Below, in pieces: positions 1 through 15,030 of a DNA stretch of 64,000 nt (positions within the stretch are counted from its first letter, which is position 1; every line of letters starts with the position of its first letter). The notes below the pieces were generated by a model. The model saw only the letters and a program-made list of their open reading frames with translations. It was not told the origin of the DNA and ran no database searches. Location of the stretch: positions 10,008,180 to 10,072,179 of the forward strand of contig JACBWW010000016.1 in NCBI GenBank assembly GCA_020086605.1. The letters run 5' to 3'. The translations under genes and the position numbers were made by a program. This DNA comes from Lanius collurio. Its lineage: Eukaryota; Chordata; Aves; Passeriformes; Laniidae.

Positions 1-3000
1 ACTCCCATAAAATATTAATCTGAAATACAAATCTCTCTTTGCATCCTGGGAGTATTTGCATAAAGTAATGTTAACGAGAGTATTAATTCTGCATGCACAG
101 TCTGTGGACTGCATACAGGGCCAAATCTCTCTCGGCAGCTGTGCTGAAATCAGTGACAAATTCAGAAACATTATTTTCATATTAAAAATGCTGAGTGGAA
201 GGTGACAGTTTCCTAGAACTGAAAAGTTGTCCTTAAAAGTCAAACAAGAGTATTTGAAGTTTTCAATGTTTCCTTCTAAGAATTCCTTTGTAAAAGGAAT
301 TTTATACTGCTCTGTGTTTCTACCCAGTGATTCCTAATAAATCAGTACAGTCTAGAAATGAAACAATTTAATTTTTTTTAACACTGCTGTAATCCATGGG
401 GAATTTGAACATTTCTTTTGCCCTTCTTCCTTGTTGGGAACATCAGGAGTAGCTACACTTCTTCCAGTTGGGGAAGGACACGCAGTTGCAGATGGACCAA
501 AAATAATTCAATTAGGCTGGAGAGAGTATAATTTTCTCTGCGGTAACAAAGTGAAAACTGTCTGAGCAGGCATTTGATGAAATGGAAATACCAGGAGGAT
601 CTCCTGTGGTGGAAAAAATCTCTGCTCCTCACTCCTGGCTGTAAGCACAGGTGGAGTTGTCCTGCCTTCAATAGTGGTGAGAGCCCTAGGGCACCTTGGA
701 GGCCACTGAAAGCCATGAAAATGCCTCTGGGACAAGGACACATCTCTTGGCCTGAGTTTTACTCTGGAAGGAGGGAGGGAACAATCTTGTCTAAGCCTGA
801 TGGTCTGCCTTGGATCCTTCACCGCCCAAGGCAGGCTTAATAACAATGAAAGATGGGTTGTCTGCACCCAAATCCCACCAGACACAGAAGTAGCGGGACA
901 CTCTTATATGCACTCCTTGCCCAGGTTCAGTGCCTTTGTGCAAGTAATTTTTTTCTCAGTGGTGGATTGTTAAGGGGTTGCATTTCCCTCAGTGAAACTC
1001 ATGTCTCTGAAGGTTTACAAACAATTTTTAAAGGGAAAGGCCCTGCAGCTGAAGTTGGACCTTTCTTTCTGCAGGGACAGTCTCTGGTGAGAGGCAGTTG
1101 CCAAAGCAGATCAGATCCCTGCTGCCAGGAGCTGCACTCCTTGGGGGGAAAGCTGGAGCTCTCAGTGGGTCCCTGGCTGCTGATTATGGATCTTGAAATG
1201 CTCTGTCCACGCTGCAGAAAGTCAAAGCACTTATTCATGTCTCAGGAACAATGTCTTTTCAGTTTGACTTTATTTCTATTCTGATATTCAAATTTTGATG
1301 TCTGTCATTTGTGAAAACAGTAAGCGCCTTACTGTCTACAGGACCAATGCCATTGATCTCTCTACTCCTAACTGTAAAGTATTCATTTGGCTATACAGCT
1401 TTTGAAAGTATTATAAATGAAGCATGTGAGATAACCTCCACAGCTGGAGTTAAGCATTTCCATGTGCTTGCTGAATCAGGGACCAAGTTGTTAGGAAGAT
1501 CTTTCAGGACTCACTGGAGATCCATAAGAAATTGTCTTGACTTAACCAAGCCATCATATTTCTCTTAATCACTAGTACATCATTGTCTTTTTTTTCACTT
1601 CCTTCTTATTCATGCTTAAATGAGACACATCTGTTGCCATTTTTCACATTGTTCTGTGAGTAACGATATCAAGCTTTTTTTTTTCCCTGCACTGTGAAAG
1701 AATAAATTAGTGTTAAGTTTTGTGAAGTGCTTTAAAACACTAAAGAAAAACATCTGTTTCAGCTGCAGGTCATTAAGATAAAAAACCCTAGTCTGTGTGC
1801 CGTGCGAAACTGTCAAAAAATTTATCAGCTCACACACATTTCTCTACCTGTCTTTTACTCTAACAAGTGAAGATGGTGAAAGGACAGTAAATCTTCTTCA
1901 GGGATGGAGCAGTTAAAAGTGTTCAGTGCAGTAATCCACAGCAGTACCTTGTAGTAATGAATCTCGGTCTCATCTGGAGATGCCTGGAGGTTGCTGCAGT
2001 GTTGCAGACTTCAAGCTGAGAGTCTCTTTGACCTCCACATCTTCCAGCCAGGCACAACATTGTGTAGGGTTGCCTTATCTCCTGTGGATGTTTGTGTTAG
2101 TGAACTTCAGCTAAGAATCCCTCCCCCTGCCACCAATCATTTAAGATTTGAAGTTTCAGGTGGCCAGAGTAAAGCTGAGCTGGCAAATCTACTTTACGTG
2201 TGAACTGTGACACTCCTTACATGCCAAAGCCCAAATGAAGATGTCAGTGTTCCTTTGTTGATAATGATCTCCTTTATAAAGCATTTTGGGATATAGAGAT
2301 GAAAAGCCAACAGATACCTGAAAGCTTGACTGTTAATAAATAAAATAAGTAATGTTAACGATGAGTGCATTCCCCGAATTCTATAGGAAATGTCAAACCT
2401 TGCAGGCAGGTCCTGGCAGGCAGGTAGTAACTTACTCCTACAAGAGGCTGGGTCCACCCATGTTTCCCTCTGTCTGTAATTTAAAGGTCTAGATCTTCCC
2501 TTAGTGTAAAGGAGGTGTTCAGTATCTGTCAGGAATGGGATCAAAAACTGGATGTGGCTTTTCTGGCATCTTAAGAGAAAGTTTGTTCTTGTTCTTCCAA
2601 CCTGCCAAAGCAGCAGCCAGTGCAGTGTTGAGCAGTTCTGTTCCCCTGTGCTCACACTGTCCCTGGAGCAAATGAATAGGATGGTTTGGGGTCTTTAGCA
2701 TCCCTATGCACTTTTTTAAAGGAGCACTGTGGCTCCCCTTTTCTTTAAACCCTCAGTTTGTGAGACAGCAGAGTGTATATATATTGCTGCACCGAATCTG
2801 TTCACCTGCAGCTCTCCCCACCCCCAGCTTATGAGCATGATTTCCTTTTATGCACTGCTCTGTCACAGCTTGGCAAGTTTCCCAAGACAATCCATACCAG
2901 AAAGGAGAATATGGCTGCTGAGCGGCGTAGACAGGAGAAATGCCTTATGTAACAGATTCATTTAAATACTATGAAATGCTGAGACAGGCAAGACAACTGA

Positions 3001-6000
3001 AAGCAAAATGCAGCCCTTAATCTCTAGCATCAGTTCTGCTTGCCCTCACCATCAGCAGCATCTAATAGTCAGTGCCTGTCTCCATTCACGTCTCCATCTT
3101 TTTCAAGAAATTGCCTGAAGCAGAATGTACAAACAGCTTGGCAAGCGGTTTTAGGAGAAGGGGTTTTATTTTTTTTTTTCTCCTAATTCTTCATGAGCCT
3201 CATGAGTATTTCCCCACTAATATGCCTGTGGCATCATTAGGTGTTTAATGAGAGTGATATTGCCTGAATATTATTGTTTTTATAGCTCATTTTGTTTTGA
3301 CAACTCTTCAGTTCTGTGGCACTTTATAGTGTGCAGACTTCTCCTTCCTGTATCTGACTTACAGAATTTGCAGAAATATTACCACAGAGGCATTGTCATA
3401 AAACCTGAAATAATAAATTGTCAACATTCAATGTGTTTGAGTGCAATATGCATTTAACACCACAGCAGTTTAATGACATCAATAATTATTTTAGTGTATT
3501 TCTTCTGTAACACCAAAGCACCAGGAATAGTCCAATAATGGCCATGTATCGGAGAGCAGTTCAAGTGCAATTCTGCACAAACAGTTCTGTTTGGATTCTT
3601 TTAGCAGTTCCCCAAAAGACCAGCTTGGACTCCAGTGGATAGTGGATCAGTCTTGTTCCTCACATCCAGAATCTGGATCATTGTAGGTTGTGCTTGGATG
3701 AAAAATGCCGGCATTGTACCTGCATAAAACGAGGCTGCTGAAATTGTAAGTATTGAACAGACCCATACAATGCCATTTTATCCTCTGCATTTTGTCTATA
3801 TGTTGATAGTACTGCATCCATTTCTTTACTGATTAAATTGAATGGAGACAGGTTTTGTGTACAGACAAGACCATAATTCTTACTTAGGAAAATGCCATCT
3901 TTTTTTACGATATCTTATGGGTGATCAGTGCTGAACAGTTTATTGAACAGCTGTGTCAATGCAAGAAAATTGTCTGTATTTTTAACATGGTAATTAATAC
4001 CCTTTAAGTTCTCACTTTTATGTTATCTTCCAAATAATCTTACCTGGTTTAGGCTGCTAGTACATGTTTTCTTACTGCTGCAGTGGCAGAGCCTTCAAAA
4101 CAACTAGCTGCTGTCATGAATTTAGCTTGCTGGCCTTCACTACATTGAGGGGAGTTACTGGGGAGAAGGACAGTAAAGGTACTCGTGCTGCTTCCTTGTG
4201 CAGTGTGTCCTGCCTGACAGTAAAGGGGAAGAAGCTGCAGCTCTCTACAGTCCCTGTTCTCCTCCACTCCACAGTGTGGCTGCACATATGTTTTGCTCTT
4301 GGGATTCCTGCTGCAGGTCCCAGAGGTCTGTGCCTGTGTTCCCAGCACAGGCAGTGGAGCTGCACAGCTCTGGGAGTAGATCATGTTAACAAAGCAGTAA
4401 TTGTATACATAGCTGCTGTTTCAAACATTCATGTACTGGCTTCCAACGATTCTACTTTTATGTCTTTGTTTATATTTAATAGCAGTTACAGTGGTTAACT
4501 GGCTTTATTTTAGAAACCTTGACATTTCTCTTGCCAGTACTGGCGCTGTGAAGATCAGAAACGAAGATGTGCCTTTTTACTCTGTGTCTTCCGATAGGTT
4601 TTGTCATTTGGCAACTGTTGTTCTGTTAGACTTTGCAGAATTTGGACAGGATTCTGGTCTCCTACAAAGTGACACACACACTTATTAGAATGCAGGAACA
4701 GGTTTGGGGCCTTTTTTCTGATTACACCATGCTGAGTGCCATGCATGAGGAATTAGAGTCTGTCTGTTATTATGTAGCAAACACCTGCAGGAACTTCTAG
4801 TGAATGCTTTTAAATAGTAGCAAAATAAAAATCAAAATAATATTCCCATGAAGCAGAATGTGAAGCACAGGTACTCCTGCAAGTTAACCAGGCTTTGAAA
4901 GAGAATGATCAAATGTGGACCAGGCCAGTCTTCTTACACTTAAAGTACCAATGAAGTAAAATATAATATAAGGAGAAATTTTGGGTTCTTCTACAAGTTC
5001 TTCCATAGTAGTTCCTTTTTCTATAGTCTCTTTTCAAGCCCAGCCCAGTGGAGGAAAAAAAAAAAGTAATTTCTAAGTTAAATGTAACTCAAGGCTTGAG
5101 CTTGTGGGGTCTTTTTGAGATCCCATGGTTAGGAGGCATTGCAATTTGAGATTGATACATACTACATTTTATATTAGTTTATTTTTCCTTTTAGATGCAC
5201 AGGTAATCACTCATGTGACATTGCCAGTGGAGTACTTCCCAAGCCATTTAATTTTCCTGCTCCTACTGGGAAGTGGGACTTGTTCAGTCATCCTCCCTTC
5301 CTTGCAAGTAAAATATCCTCATCCTGCTCAAAACAAAAGAAGTGCCAGATGTAGGGAGGCCAACTAGTTTTGTCCTTCTGCCAGTAGAAGTGCTCCTGTG
5401 CTACCATTAAGGCTCTATTGCCTGAGCATCATGTGCCCTCTGGGACTCCCTGGGAGTGCTCCAGCTAGGATGCTACAGGAAAAGTGCTCAGAAACCTTCT
5501 CAGTTCCCTCCCCACATGCATAGAATCGGGACCGTCTTTAGTTCTCAGTGCTTTTCCCAGAAGCACCACCGTATCTGTCCAACAGAGCCACGTGGCTAAA
5601 TCTTTACAGCTCTGCACCTGTGTGTGTGCCACACCTGCTCACACCTGTTCAGCACCAGCTGGCCGTGCAGCCATCTGGTTAACAGTGATGTGCTCTTCAT
5701 CATCCCCAGTCCAGCCCCCTCCACTTGGCCCTGGGCTGCCATCTGCATACACTTTGGCCTTCTCACAGTCTTCTTCCACATTTGGGAAGTCACAGCTACA
5801 AGCCAAGCCTTTTCTGCATCTGTTAACCCAGAGGAGGATCAGCTACCTTCCTTCCCAGGAGGTAGTTCTATATTGTTTGCAAAGCAAAAGGAGAGAGTGC
5901 TACACATTTTGTTTCTGAAGTGGAGGCCTGAGTGGGTCATCTCAGAATGGAATGTGGGACCACAGAGGTGCTGACCATCTCAGGGAAGAGATCAACAGGC

Positions 6001-9000
6001 TGCTGCAGCAGGATCAGAAGGCTGGTGATGGATGAGGCTTTTTACATAAAGGTAGGGGTGTGTAGGTTGTGGGTTGTATGTGGTACGTGTGTATTGATGT
6101 CACACGAGTACTGGAAAGGCCTCACATGGTGTCCTGCTGCTGCTATGGGATAGAGGTACCTAAGAGATCTGGAGACCTACCACAGCAGGTAGGGACAGCC
6201 CTGTGCACCTGTCATGATTTTCCTACCTTGATTCCCAGCATCTCTGCACTCAGGAGCTCCCCCACTTGCCGTTGCCCCAGGCTGTACTTCATAATGACCC
6301 TTTTCAGCACAAGAGGTATAAAGAGGCCAAAGTTCATGTATGCCTGAGGTTAGAAATGGTGGCTCCATGTCCTCAGTGTTCACCCTCATTTCCAGCCCGG
6401 GCCTCTTGTTAACACCAGGTATCAGCTCCCTGAACTACTCTGAAGCACTGTGATCTCCTGTTTCTGGGTCCTATGCAGCAAAAGCAGTATGTACTCTCAG
6501 AGGGCGTTTTCAGCCTCTCTGCTCTCAGCAGGCTGCAGAGCTGTTTGATCAACACAAGCTTTGACAGTCAGGCATCATTAATTTTCCACAACCTACTCCT
6601 TGAAACTCCTAAAAGGATGGGCTGTCACTGTTCTTCGTAGCCCTTGCTGGCCTGAACTGCCCTCTGCACTGTTCTGCTGCAGCACAGGAGGGCTGCATGC
6701 CTCGAGCCACTGCTCTCCTCCTTTGGGCCTGAGATTTAAATTCTGTCAGCTCTGTCAGGGAAAAAAAAGGAATTCTCAATATATAATTATTTCTTTTTAA
6801 AGGATGAGATAAACTGTAATGCATTAGTGGTGGAAGTGATCATATACAATTCAGGCTTAGTGAATACCCATTGTCTTAAATTAATCCTAATAAGCACTGT
6901 TTTCCCCCCGCATGTGCCATTTTAACAGTCACCGTGGAGAGCTGTGCTTCCTAAAACTATCACAAATGAGATGACGCCCTCCTCTTTTGGAAAGCATAAT
7001 TGATAAAATGTGACAAAACATGGTTATTGCTTCTTCCTAAATAGGATACTTTAAAAAGTATTTCTTACATTGATTAGGTTAAATGACTTGCTGATTAAGA
7101 CATCTGCATGAAATATTAAACTGTCATTATCTGGCTCCTGTTAAAATTCAAAATCAGGATTCTCTTTTGTGCAGAGTAAGTAAAATCTTCTATGCTGTTT
7201 TAGAGTAGACTATAAATATGGTAAGTAAATGCCAGAGGTATATTTGAATCACAATTCACACATAACTTCTTAAGAAGAAATTCTAATATGCTTGGGATGG
7301 AATTAGAAAGACACATTTGACACACTAATAGACAGATCTGAGTGCTTCCTGAGTGTTTAGATATAGCTTCTTCTGCTAAAATTCCCAAAATTACACTACT
7401 CTGCTGACTATTTCTGGTTTTACAGATACCCCATTTTTACTCTATGAATTATCTGCACAATCTAACTAAAAATACACTTCCAAAGCTTTATCTGAGTCCA
7501 ATTCCACACACTTTGTTGGAACCTAGAGCCAAGGGCTGTGAAACTGGGACAAATTTTAAAACTGAACATGACTGTTCATCTAAGTTTCTTCACTCTTTCT
7601 TTTATCTGAGAAGCCTCTACTCAGCATGCATTCCAGGATACTGAAATAACTATTTTTCAGTTACTTTAAATATGTAGATTTTTTGTTAGTAGGAAAATTA
7701 GTGCTAGAATATTATTTTAGAGCCCAGTTGAAAGCTTATTAAAGTCTTAGCAGTTATTTCAATGAGCTTGTAGTGAGACTCTTTATGTTCATATGAGCTT
7801 CACACTAAAAACAGTAGTGGTATAATACAAGATCTGCCTGCAAATCCCAAACCCGACAGTATTTCCCGAATGAGATAATGGCAAATGAACTGCTGTTCAA
7901 AATAATTCACCTGAGAGTTTAAGTGGGATGTGATATGGAAATACCGGATGAACAAGAGAGAAGCAAAAATTTTAATACAGCTTTTGATCATTGCACTGAA
8001 GATACTTTTTGGCAAATGAGTGGTAATGGATGTGGTCAAACTGAGGAGCTAAGAGATGCTCTTCCTCCTTTGGCACTAAAAGGGATTGGCAGGGAGGTTG
8101 GAAAGGAAAAACTTAGTGGGTAACAACGCTGTCATTATAATAACCCTAGCTTGTATCTTGGTCTTTTCTTTTTTGTTAACATACCACAGCATTCACTAAT
8201 TCTGTACAACTACAAAATTTAATAAATAATTTTTCATAGTTGCATATTAACTGTAAGACTGTGTAGAACTAGTACAGTTTTATGTAGTTTCTCCCCCCCT
8301 CCATTTCAGGATTCAATTACAAAGATGTCTGTTTTTATGCCCTAGAGATATATACTTATCCATACACTACAATATAGTCTAAAAAAGCTTTTGTAGTTTT
8401 TTTTTAAGCTTTATCTCTGATGTTAGAAAACTCAGGTATATTCATAATTAATTGTCTTGATCAAAACCAAACTCCTTACAATTAAGAAACAAACAGAAGG
8501 TATGGCATATCAAACAGACTTTCTGCTGCTGTGATCTTACCTAAACACAAAATAAGATTCCCAGTATTTCCACATTAATAGTAGTAAAATGATTTTTTGC
8601 TTTCTTTACTTCTTCTTTCAGTACGATTATTATGTTTTCCCATACACAAACTTCTGGCACTTTACAAACAAACGATAATAAAGATTTTTGTAATTGTTTG
8701 TGTCAAGCGTAAGGACAAGAAGGTGTATGTCCATGCGACAGTTAGAGAAATCAGAATTGCTGATGTAGCAACTCTACCAGGCAGAGGAGTAGGAAACTGC
8801 AGGGAAAAGGAGGTGGTTTGAAATTGTGCCTGGTAATGATTTTGACAACTGAGAGACGCTGTTCATTTTTCAAGTGTAGCTAAAACATATGGAACTTGCT
8901 TCTAAAGGCAAAGGTTTTGGGTGAAGATGTCTTCACTTGGATCTTTGTCTCGTATTCCATCTGGCCAGATGACTTTGAAGTTCAGAAGTGGTGGGGGTTG

Positions 9001-12000
9001 ACTAGCAAAGCCTTTTCTTTTTTGGTAGAGTGTTGAAATGGTCTTTGTCTGAGGGAGGTGACTTCCCCATGTTGTGCCACCTGTGTCCCTCACTGGAGAT
9101 AGAGAAGTCACAACTTTGGAGATGGAGTGTGCCTGAAAGGATTCTTGTCACTAATTCTCCACATTGTTATTGCTCCAGTCTCTAATATGCTGCAGACATG
9201 GGTGTGACCCTGATGGTAGTCACAGAGGTAGATGTAGGAATGGGGTGACACACCTTGAAGGAGACAGAACGTGACACTCTCAGGTCTAGTGCAGTTTCCC
9301 TCTCATCACTACCACTTTGCCAGCATGGCGCAGTCATGGCAAAGGTCCAGCATGTGGCCCATAGTGGTAGGACCTGGATTCATTTGTGCTGTGACCTCTG
9401 CAGGGGAATGTTAAGGCTATCAGTGTGACACCTGAAACAAGGATCTTGAAATTATTATTTCTGTCTTCTCCCTGTGTATCATTTTGGTGCTATAATGTGA
9501 ACTGAATCATCAGTTAAGCAGAGCTATGATAACTTATACCTATTAGATTTAGGTCCTTTTCCATCATCTGTTGAAGGCCAGTTTATTGCCACAGCTTTCT
9601 TCCTCTCACACTCAATTATAATTAATCAACATATTCAGGAAGAAACTTGTTATGGTTTTGTTGCTCATAGCATATTTTCATATATTAATGCTTCCTGTGT
9701 GTGATGCAAATGGCAACTCTCCAAGGCAATACATTGTTTTTAAGAAGGTCAGTGTTATAATATATGGTGGTATTTTCCTACAATAATCTGCTTTCTTGTG
9801 ATCTTTGAATTCTGTGAGACATGAGCTCAGTAACTCAGACATGAGGAAGAGAGATGGCAGATCCTGCTGAAGGGAACACAGATGTAGGCTTAGCTATTGT
9901 CTTTTTAATGGAGGATGAATTAGAATAACACAGATGAAATAAAGTAAGAGTAAGGACCAAGGTTAATTAAGTACTATTGATAACTAATCCAAGATTTGTA
10001 ATTGATAGTGTTTACTGTGGTGGTACCTGTGGAACAGTTTAAAATGGAGCCTGGTGTGCCAGGCAGGCAGTGCTGCCCCAGCAGCTGCTCCCCTCTGAGC
10101 AGTGGCAGATGACAGGAACACTCCGTAGTGGTGAGACAGAACTGGAGACAACTGTGGGAAGCTGGGAACGAGCTGCTGTCCTCCTGACAAAAGCTGTTTT
10201 GTAATTGCAAGCACAAGCCTAGCCAAGGGGAGCAGGTCTAAGCAACAGACATGGAAATTTTCTTACCATTGCCTATGGACAGAAGCTGAGCAGTGAGAAA
10301 ACAGAGTGGCAGTTGTCTTTATTATGTAATCTGGGCAATCTTCTCCTAGCTGGGAGAGTTCAAACACAACAGTAGGACAGTTCTAAAGGAAATCCACAGT
10401 GCCAAGCAGTAATATTTCCCTAGGCATGCTGTCTTAATACCCTTCTGTTGCAAAATATTTTATTTCAGGAGTAACCTTATCTTGGGATCACTGTTAAGAG
10501 AGACATAGGTTTAATGGCTAATCGTTTTAATTTTATTTGTATGCTCTTACTGCTCTCTTATTATTTTACTGACAATTCTAGAGGTTTAATTCCTATTGAC
10601 AAAGATGCATAGAACATCTTGATTTATAGCAGAGACTAAATTTATAAATAAAATACATTTTTTGTTCTGTCTGAAAAACAGACAACACGAGACAATCCCC
10701 TTTAATTAACATTGACAACTGTATTTCAAAAGAGTCTGTGAAACAAGCAAGCCAGCAAAACAGGAATCAACAGCTCAAACAGCAAAAAAAAAGGATTAGG
10801 AAAAGTCACTTTCCCCCTTTCAGTTTTTGCAATGTTGAGATAAATCAAACTGCTCCAATTAATTCTTTTATTAGTTCCTCTAATATTTCAATTGAAATAA
10901 TGTTGATTACTGTTTGTTGAAACAACCAGTACATTGAATTCCTAAATTCATGGATATTAGTGAAATCAGCATTATGTCATTGTAAGAAAGGCCAAGAAAC
11001 CAGAAACATCTCTGTAGGGTGAAAAGAAAAACTCAGTGGCAAGTTGAGCAATGAAACAGAGATATCTTTCACATCATTTTTCTCTGTGCTTGTTTTTGTA
11101 GTTACAAGGGTGTAAGGGCAAAAACAAGACAAACTTTATACATAAAGATAAGGGATTTTATTAATACAACCATCTCACCTTAAAAAAATCCCAACATTAT
11201 ATCTTAGGTACTCAAAAACTCTACTTTTTCAGTTTATAGTAGTGAATTTAATAAAAGCTGCTACTTTTCCCTATAGAGACCGTTTTTGTCTGAAATTCAG
11301 ACATCAAGAATCATTTCAATTTTGAAAATGTTATGGAAGACAAAATTTTCTACCAAGGGCTATGCTATAAAGGTGAGATGGAAATAGTAGATGGAGAAGA
11401 AAAATGAACGGGCTAAATGAAATGTATCCATTACATGAGTGCATTTTGTAAACCATAGAGCCTTAAATTGTTCTAGAACTCAGAAGTATAGAGCTTAATA
11501 TTTTATTTGTTGTTGTTTTGTTTGCTGTACACAGGATAAGCAGAATATGTGTCAACTGAATATAAAATTTTCAAAGAATGATGCATATAGTGACTATATT
11601 TCCATGGTGAAGCTTTTTGCAGAGAGTTAATGAAGTGCTTGGGGTCCTAGGGAATTAAAAGGTGCTATATAAATGTAAGAAATTATCATTAAAAAGTTTT
11701 CCCTCCAGGCATTTGGGATTTTGCTATGTGTTACAAGGAGGCATTTGCAGTCTTCTTTCATTCAAAATGCTTCAGCTTAGACCTGTTCCAGCTCTCCCTT
11801 GGCAGCTTCAGCTACAACAACATTTATAGGAAGAAACGGTTTCTAAATTGGTTCCAGTTAATCATACTTTGCTGCTAACTTGAAAGAACCTGCCTTGGTT
11901 TAAGCTTTTAATAGCCATGTTGAAGACCAGGAGGAACTAGGTAGCATCATTCTTTCAAGAGGTTTTCAAGTGCTGTTTTTACCATTATTAGGCCTTGTCT

Positions 12001-14049
12001 GCATTAAAAAATAAATACAGGACACAGCCAGAATTTCTACAAACAAAAAGCCAGCTGTGCAATATCTGGCTTGATTTTCAAGAATGCTATTGTGTGGGTC
12101 TATACTGGCCATACATGTTCTTTTGCTGACATCAGAATGCCTCACTGATCCTAAAGTTTCTACTTCATGCAGACATGCAATCTCAATTTTTTGTTATTTT
12201 GTGTCTATTTCTCAAGTCTTCTTAATCCATCATGCAACCTTTAAGATCATCTACTACTTTTCACATATTATAAATGGCAACAGAAGTGGAATTAGAAATC
12301 AAAAAAGACTTCTGACACCACTGGACATAATCTTTTACCACACTGTCATTTTAATGAAATACTGCATTTATGTGCTCTATTCATTCATACCAAATGTGGA
12401 TTTCGCTTTTGATCCACAAATTATATGAATCATAAGCATTTTTAAGAGTCCACTAGTGCTAATGGAATTGGACCTTTTAGTTCAAGTATTAAGTTGAGAG
12501 ATTAAAAAATTGCTAGATACCTGTAAACTATTAATAAATTGTGGGATTTGGCAGCATTTGAACTGAAGTTTAGGTTTTCTTATGCTAAGCATTTTACTTG
12601 TTCACAAATAGGATGTGAAATATAATAAAACACTGCATCTTATTCTATAAGTTAATACTTTTATGGAATTTGGTGTTTTCCTTCAGTTATTGATTACAGA
12701 ATTGAAGCAAGAATTGCTGTTCCTTAAATCTTACCTTCTATGGGACAAATTATATTTAAGTAAGTGTGATGCCCTTAAAATGATTCCTTGCAATAAAATA
12801 TATGATTTTCAGCAAGAAGCATAGGGTTAGTAATAATATTTGCTTTTTCACATTTTTATTGTTTGTATTTTGGTTAGCATGGAGCACATATGATGTAAGA
12901 ATCTTAGAAGAAATATCTGGATTGCACAAGATGATAATGTTTCTTGTGTTTAGGAGCAGTGGAAAAACTGTCCTTACAAGCTCCAAAATAATTAGAACTC
13001 AATTTTATAAATGTATATTTTCAGAAAACAAGCTTAATTCTCAGAAGAATAATATTAGCACTCATTAGGGGACTGAATGCTTTGGGGTACTGATAATGAA
13101 ATTCATAGCCTTTTGCCTGTGGGCTATCAGTTTGAATTCAGTCTAACTCAGTGGAGATTGAAAATTGGCCTATTTAATGGCCTTTTAGTCATCTCTAATG
13201 AGTTGAGTTTGGTGGGTCTCAGTCCCACAACATAAACTGCTCATACTGCCTTATCCTAACTGGCAAGCTCCAGAGAAACCCCCACATTTAATGGATTTGG
13301 GGGAAAATTAGGCTCTGGTACCATGGAAAAAAGCAAAGAAAAGCAAAGCTGTGATAGACGATGGTTACATGAGCACTAACACACACGTTATTTTTAAATG
13401 TGGAATTTATAGTGATATATAAAGTTTATAAATTAGCAAATTAGCTGAGCATGTGACATATGTTGCCACACAGCTATACTGATTGTAACATGACAAAGAC
13501 TCCCAAAGGGGATATCTACACCTGTGCGTGAGATCACACCACCACATTAAATGTTTAAATGCCTCTGGGATTCACTTTTATTGGAAAAAAATAGGATCAC
13601 AACAGATATCTGGATAGTAACTGCAGCTACAGAAAATTATGCTGAAAACAGTTATTACCTAGAGTGCCTCCATTACTTCACAGTAGTCAAATGCTTCTAT
13701 ATTTTTCTTATGGATATTTAACTTAATATTAAAAAACATACTAATAACATTTCCAGGATCATGTAGAGAATATATGCCAGTTTTATTTATCCGTATTGTA
13801 ATAGAGCTGTTCCTAATGTCTAATTGAAATTTCTTTCAGTACAGTTTAAAACTGTTAAGTTTAGCCCTGTCTGCAGTGGACTTAGAGAACAATGGATTTT
13901 TCTGCCCATAGTCTTTTATCTTCTAGACTAAAAAATCCCAACATTCCTATTTTCAATTAGGATCACATCTTTCAAAATGGTGATATTCTTGCCTCCCCCT
14001 CCCCCCCACTTCCTTGTACTGTCTTCTACTGGAAGTTTTTGAAAGAAAT
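1..14049. other. Upstream intergenic region, no gene recognised
   Basis: About 14 kb of mostly AT-rich sequence without a recognisable protein domain, a coding-exon chain, or an RNA gene. The open frames here are under 155 codons, unrelated to any family I know, and frequently overlap frames on the other strand. Somewhat GC-richer patches lie near 0.6-1.2, 4.1-4.4 and 5.5-6.4 kb, but I cannot assign them a function. In human the gene upstream of ZNF644 is HFM1; I saw no HFM1-like helicase exon here. A small direct repeat of 10 bp lies at about 2402-2425. Confidence 0.6.
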
Positions 14050-15030
14050 TTTTCTTGAAATGCAGAGGCCAAATCTGAACATACAGATGAGGCTTCACCA
14101 GTATTAAACATGAGGAATTCTTATGTCCTAGATACGACAGTTCTGTTTACGCATCTCTCTGTACTGCAGTTTTTTTCACAACGGTGTGACATTGTTGATG
14201 CATGTTCAGTTTGTGATTTACTCTGATCCCCAGCCCCTTTTCTGTAAACCTGGTGTTTATTCATCTGTTCCCAGTCTTGCAATTGTGCAATTGTTATTTT
14301 CCTGCTTAAATGTTGAAGTTGGCACTTGTATTTATTCAATTGCATCATTATTTCTGCAACCACTTTTTCAGGAAGATTTTGAATTTTCTTCTTGTGCTGC
14401 AACATGCTTCCAGCATGGCATTGTTGGCAAATCCAATCCATGTAAACTGTATTTTGTCACTCATATAATTAGACTTGATACTAAACTCAGGACATACCCA
14501 TCTCCAGGGAATCATATTTGCTCTGTCCTATTTGTCACAGTGAAGCATTGCTGATGTAATTTTGCACCACTGCAGTCATTTCCTTATGTTATGTTTTTTG
14601 CTTGGTCAGTTAAGATTTTTCTGAGATGGTGTCAAAAAGCTTACTTAAGTCAAGGCATAACAGATCGAGCACTAGTCACATCCAAGGCCTGTTATCCTGT
14701 CACAGCTTGGGATGAGTTTGGCTTGATGTGATTTTTTTTGACAAATCTGTGTTGGCTCTAACTTATCACTTCATTAGCTACCATGTACTTAAAAGATGTG
14801 TGATTATTTGCTCCAGTACTTTTCTGGGAATATAGGCTGGAATGATTGACAGTGCTTGGCTCTACCTGTTCTCCTCTTTTGAATTATATGTGCCCCGTTT
14901 TTCCTCTTCCTCTCTCCTGACATCTGTTGTCTCCCGGAGCACTCTGACCACTGCTCACATCTCTAACGTTGCCTTTATCAGCTTCTCACTCTAATGTGAA
15001 ATCCTCCGGGCCCAGCAAGTATGAGGGGGG
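14050..15030 (-). mobile_element. Decayed CR1 LINE fragment, reverse transcriptase part and downstream, minus orientation
   Basis: Read on the + strand, this stretch follows the well-known antisense CR1 text of bird genomes, in the right order: a segment like 'gaggcttcaccagtattaaa' near 14090, 'catgttcagtttgtgattta' near 14201, a segment like 'gtcaaaaagcttacttaagt' near 14632 (antisense of the RT motif L-D-F-S-K-A-F-D), 'ttgctccagtacttttctgg' near 14808, and 'atcctccgggcccagcaagt' at about 15001. The copy is heavily mutated, with no usable ORF, so it is an old immobile insertion. It ends at the left shore of the CpG island. Boundaries are good to about 50 bp. Confidence 0.8.

Noticed and set aside
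14121..14441. Minus-strand open frame of 106 codons
   Set aside because: It lies wholly within the decayed CR1 element and does not match a conserved protein block.
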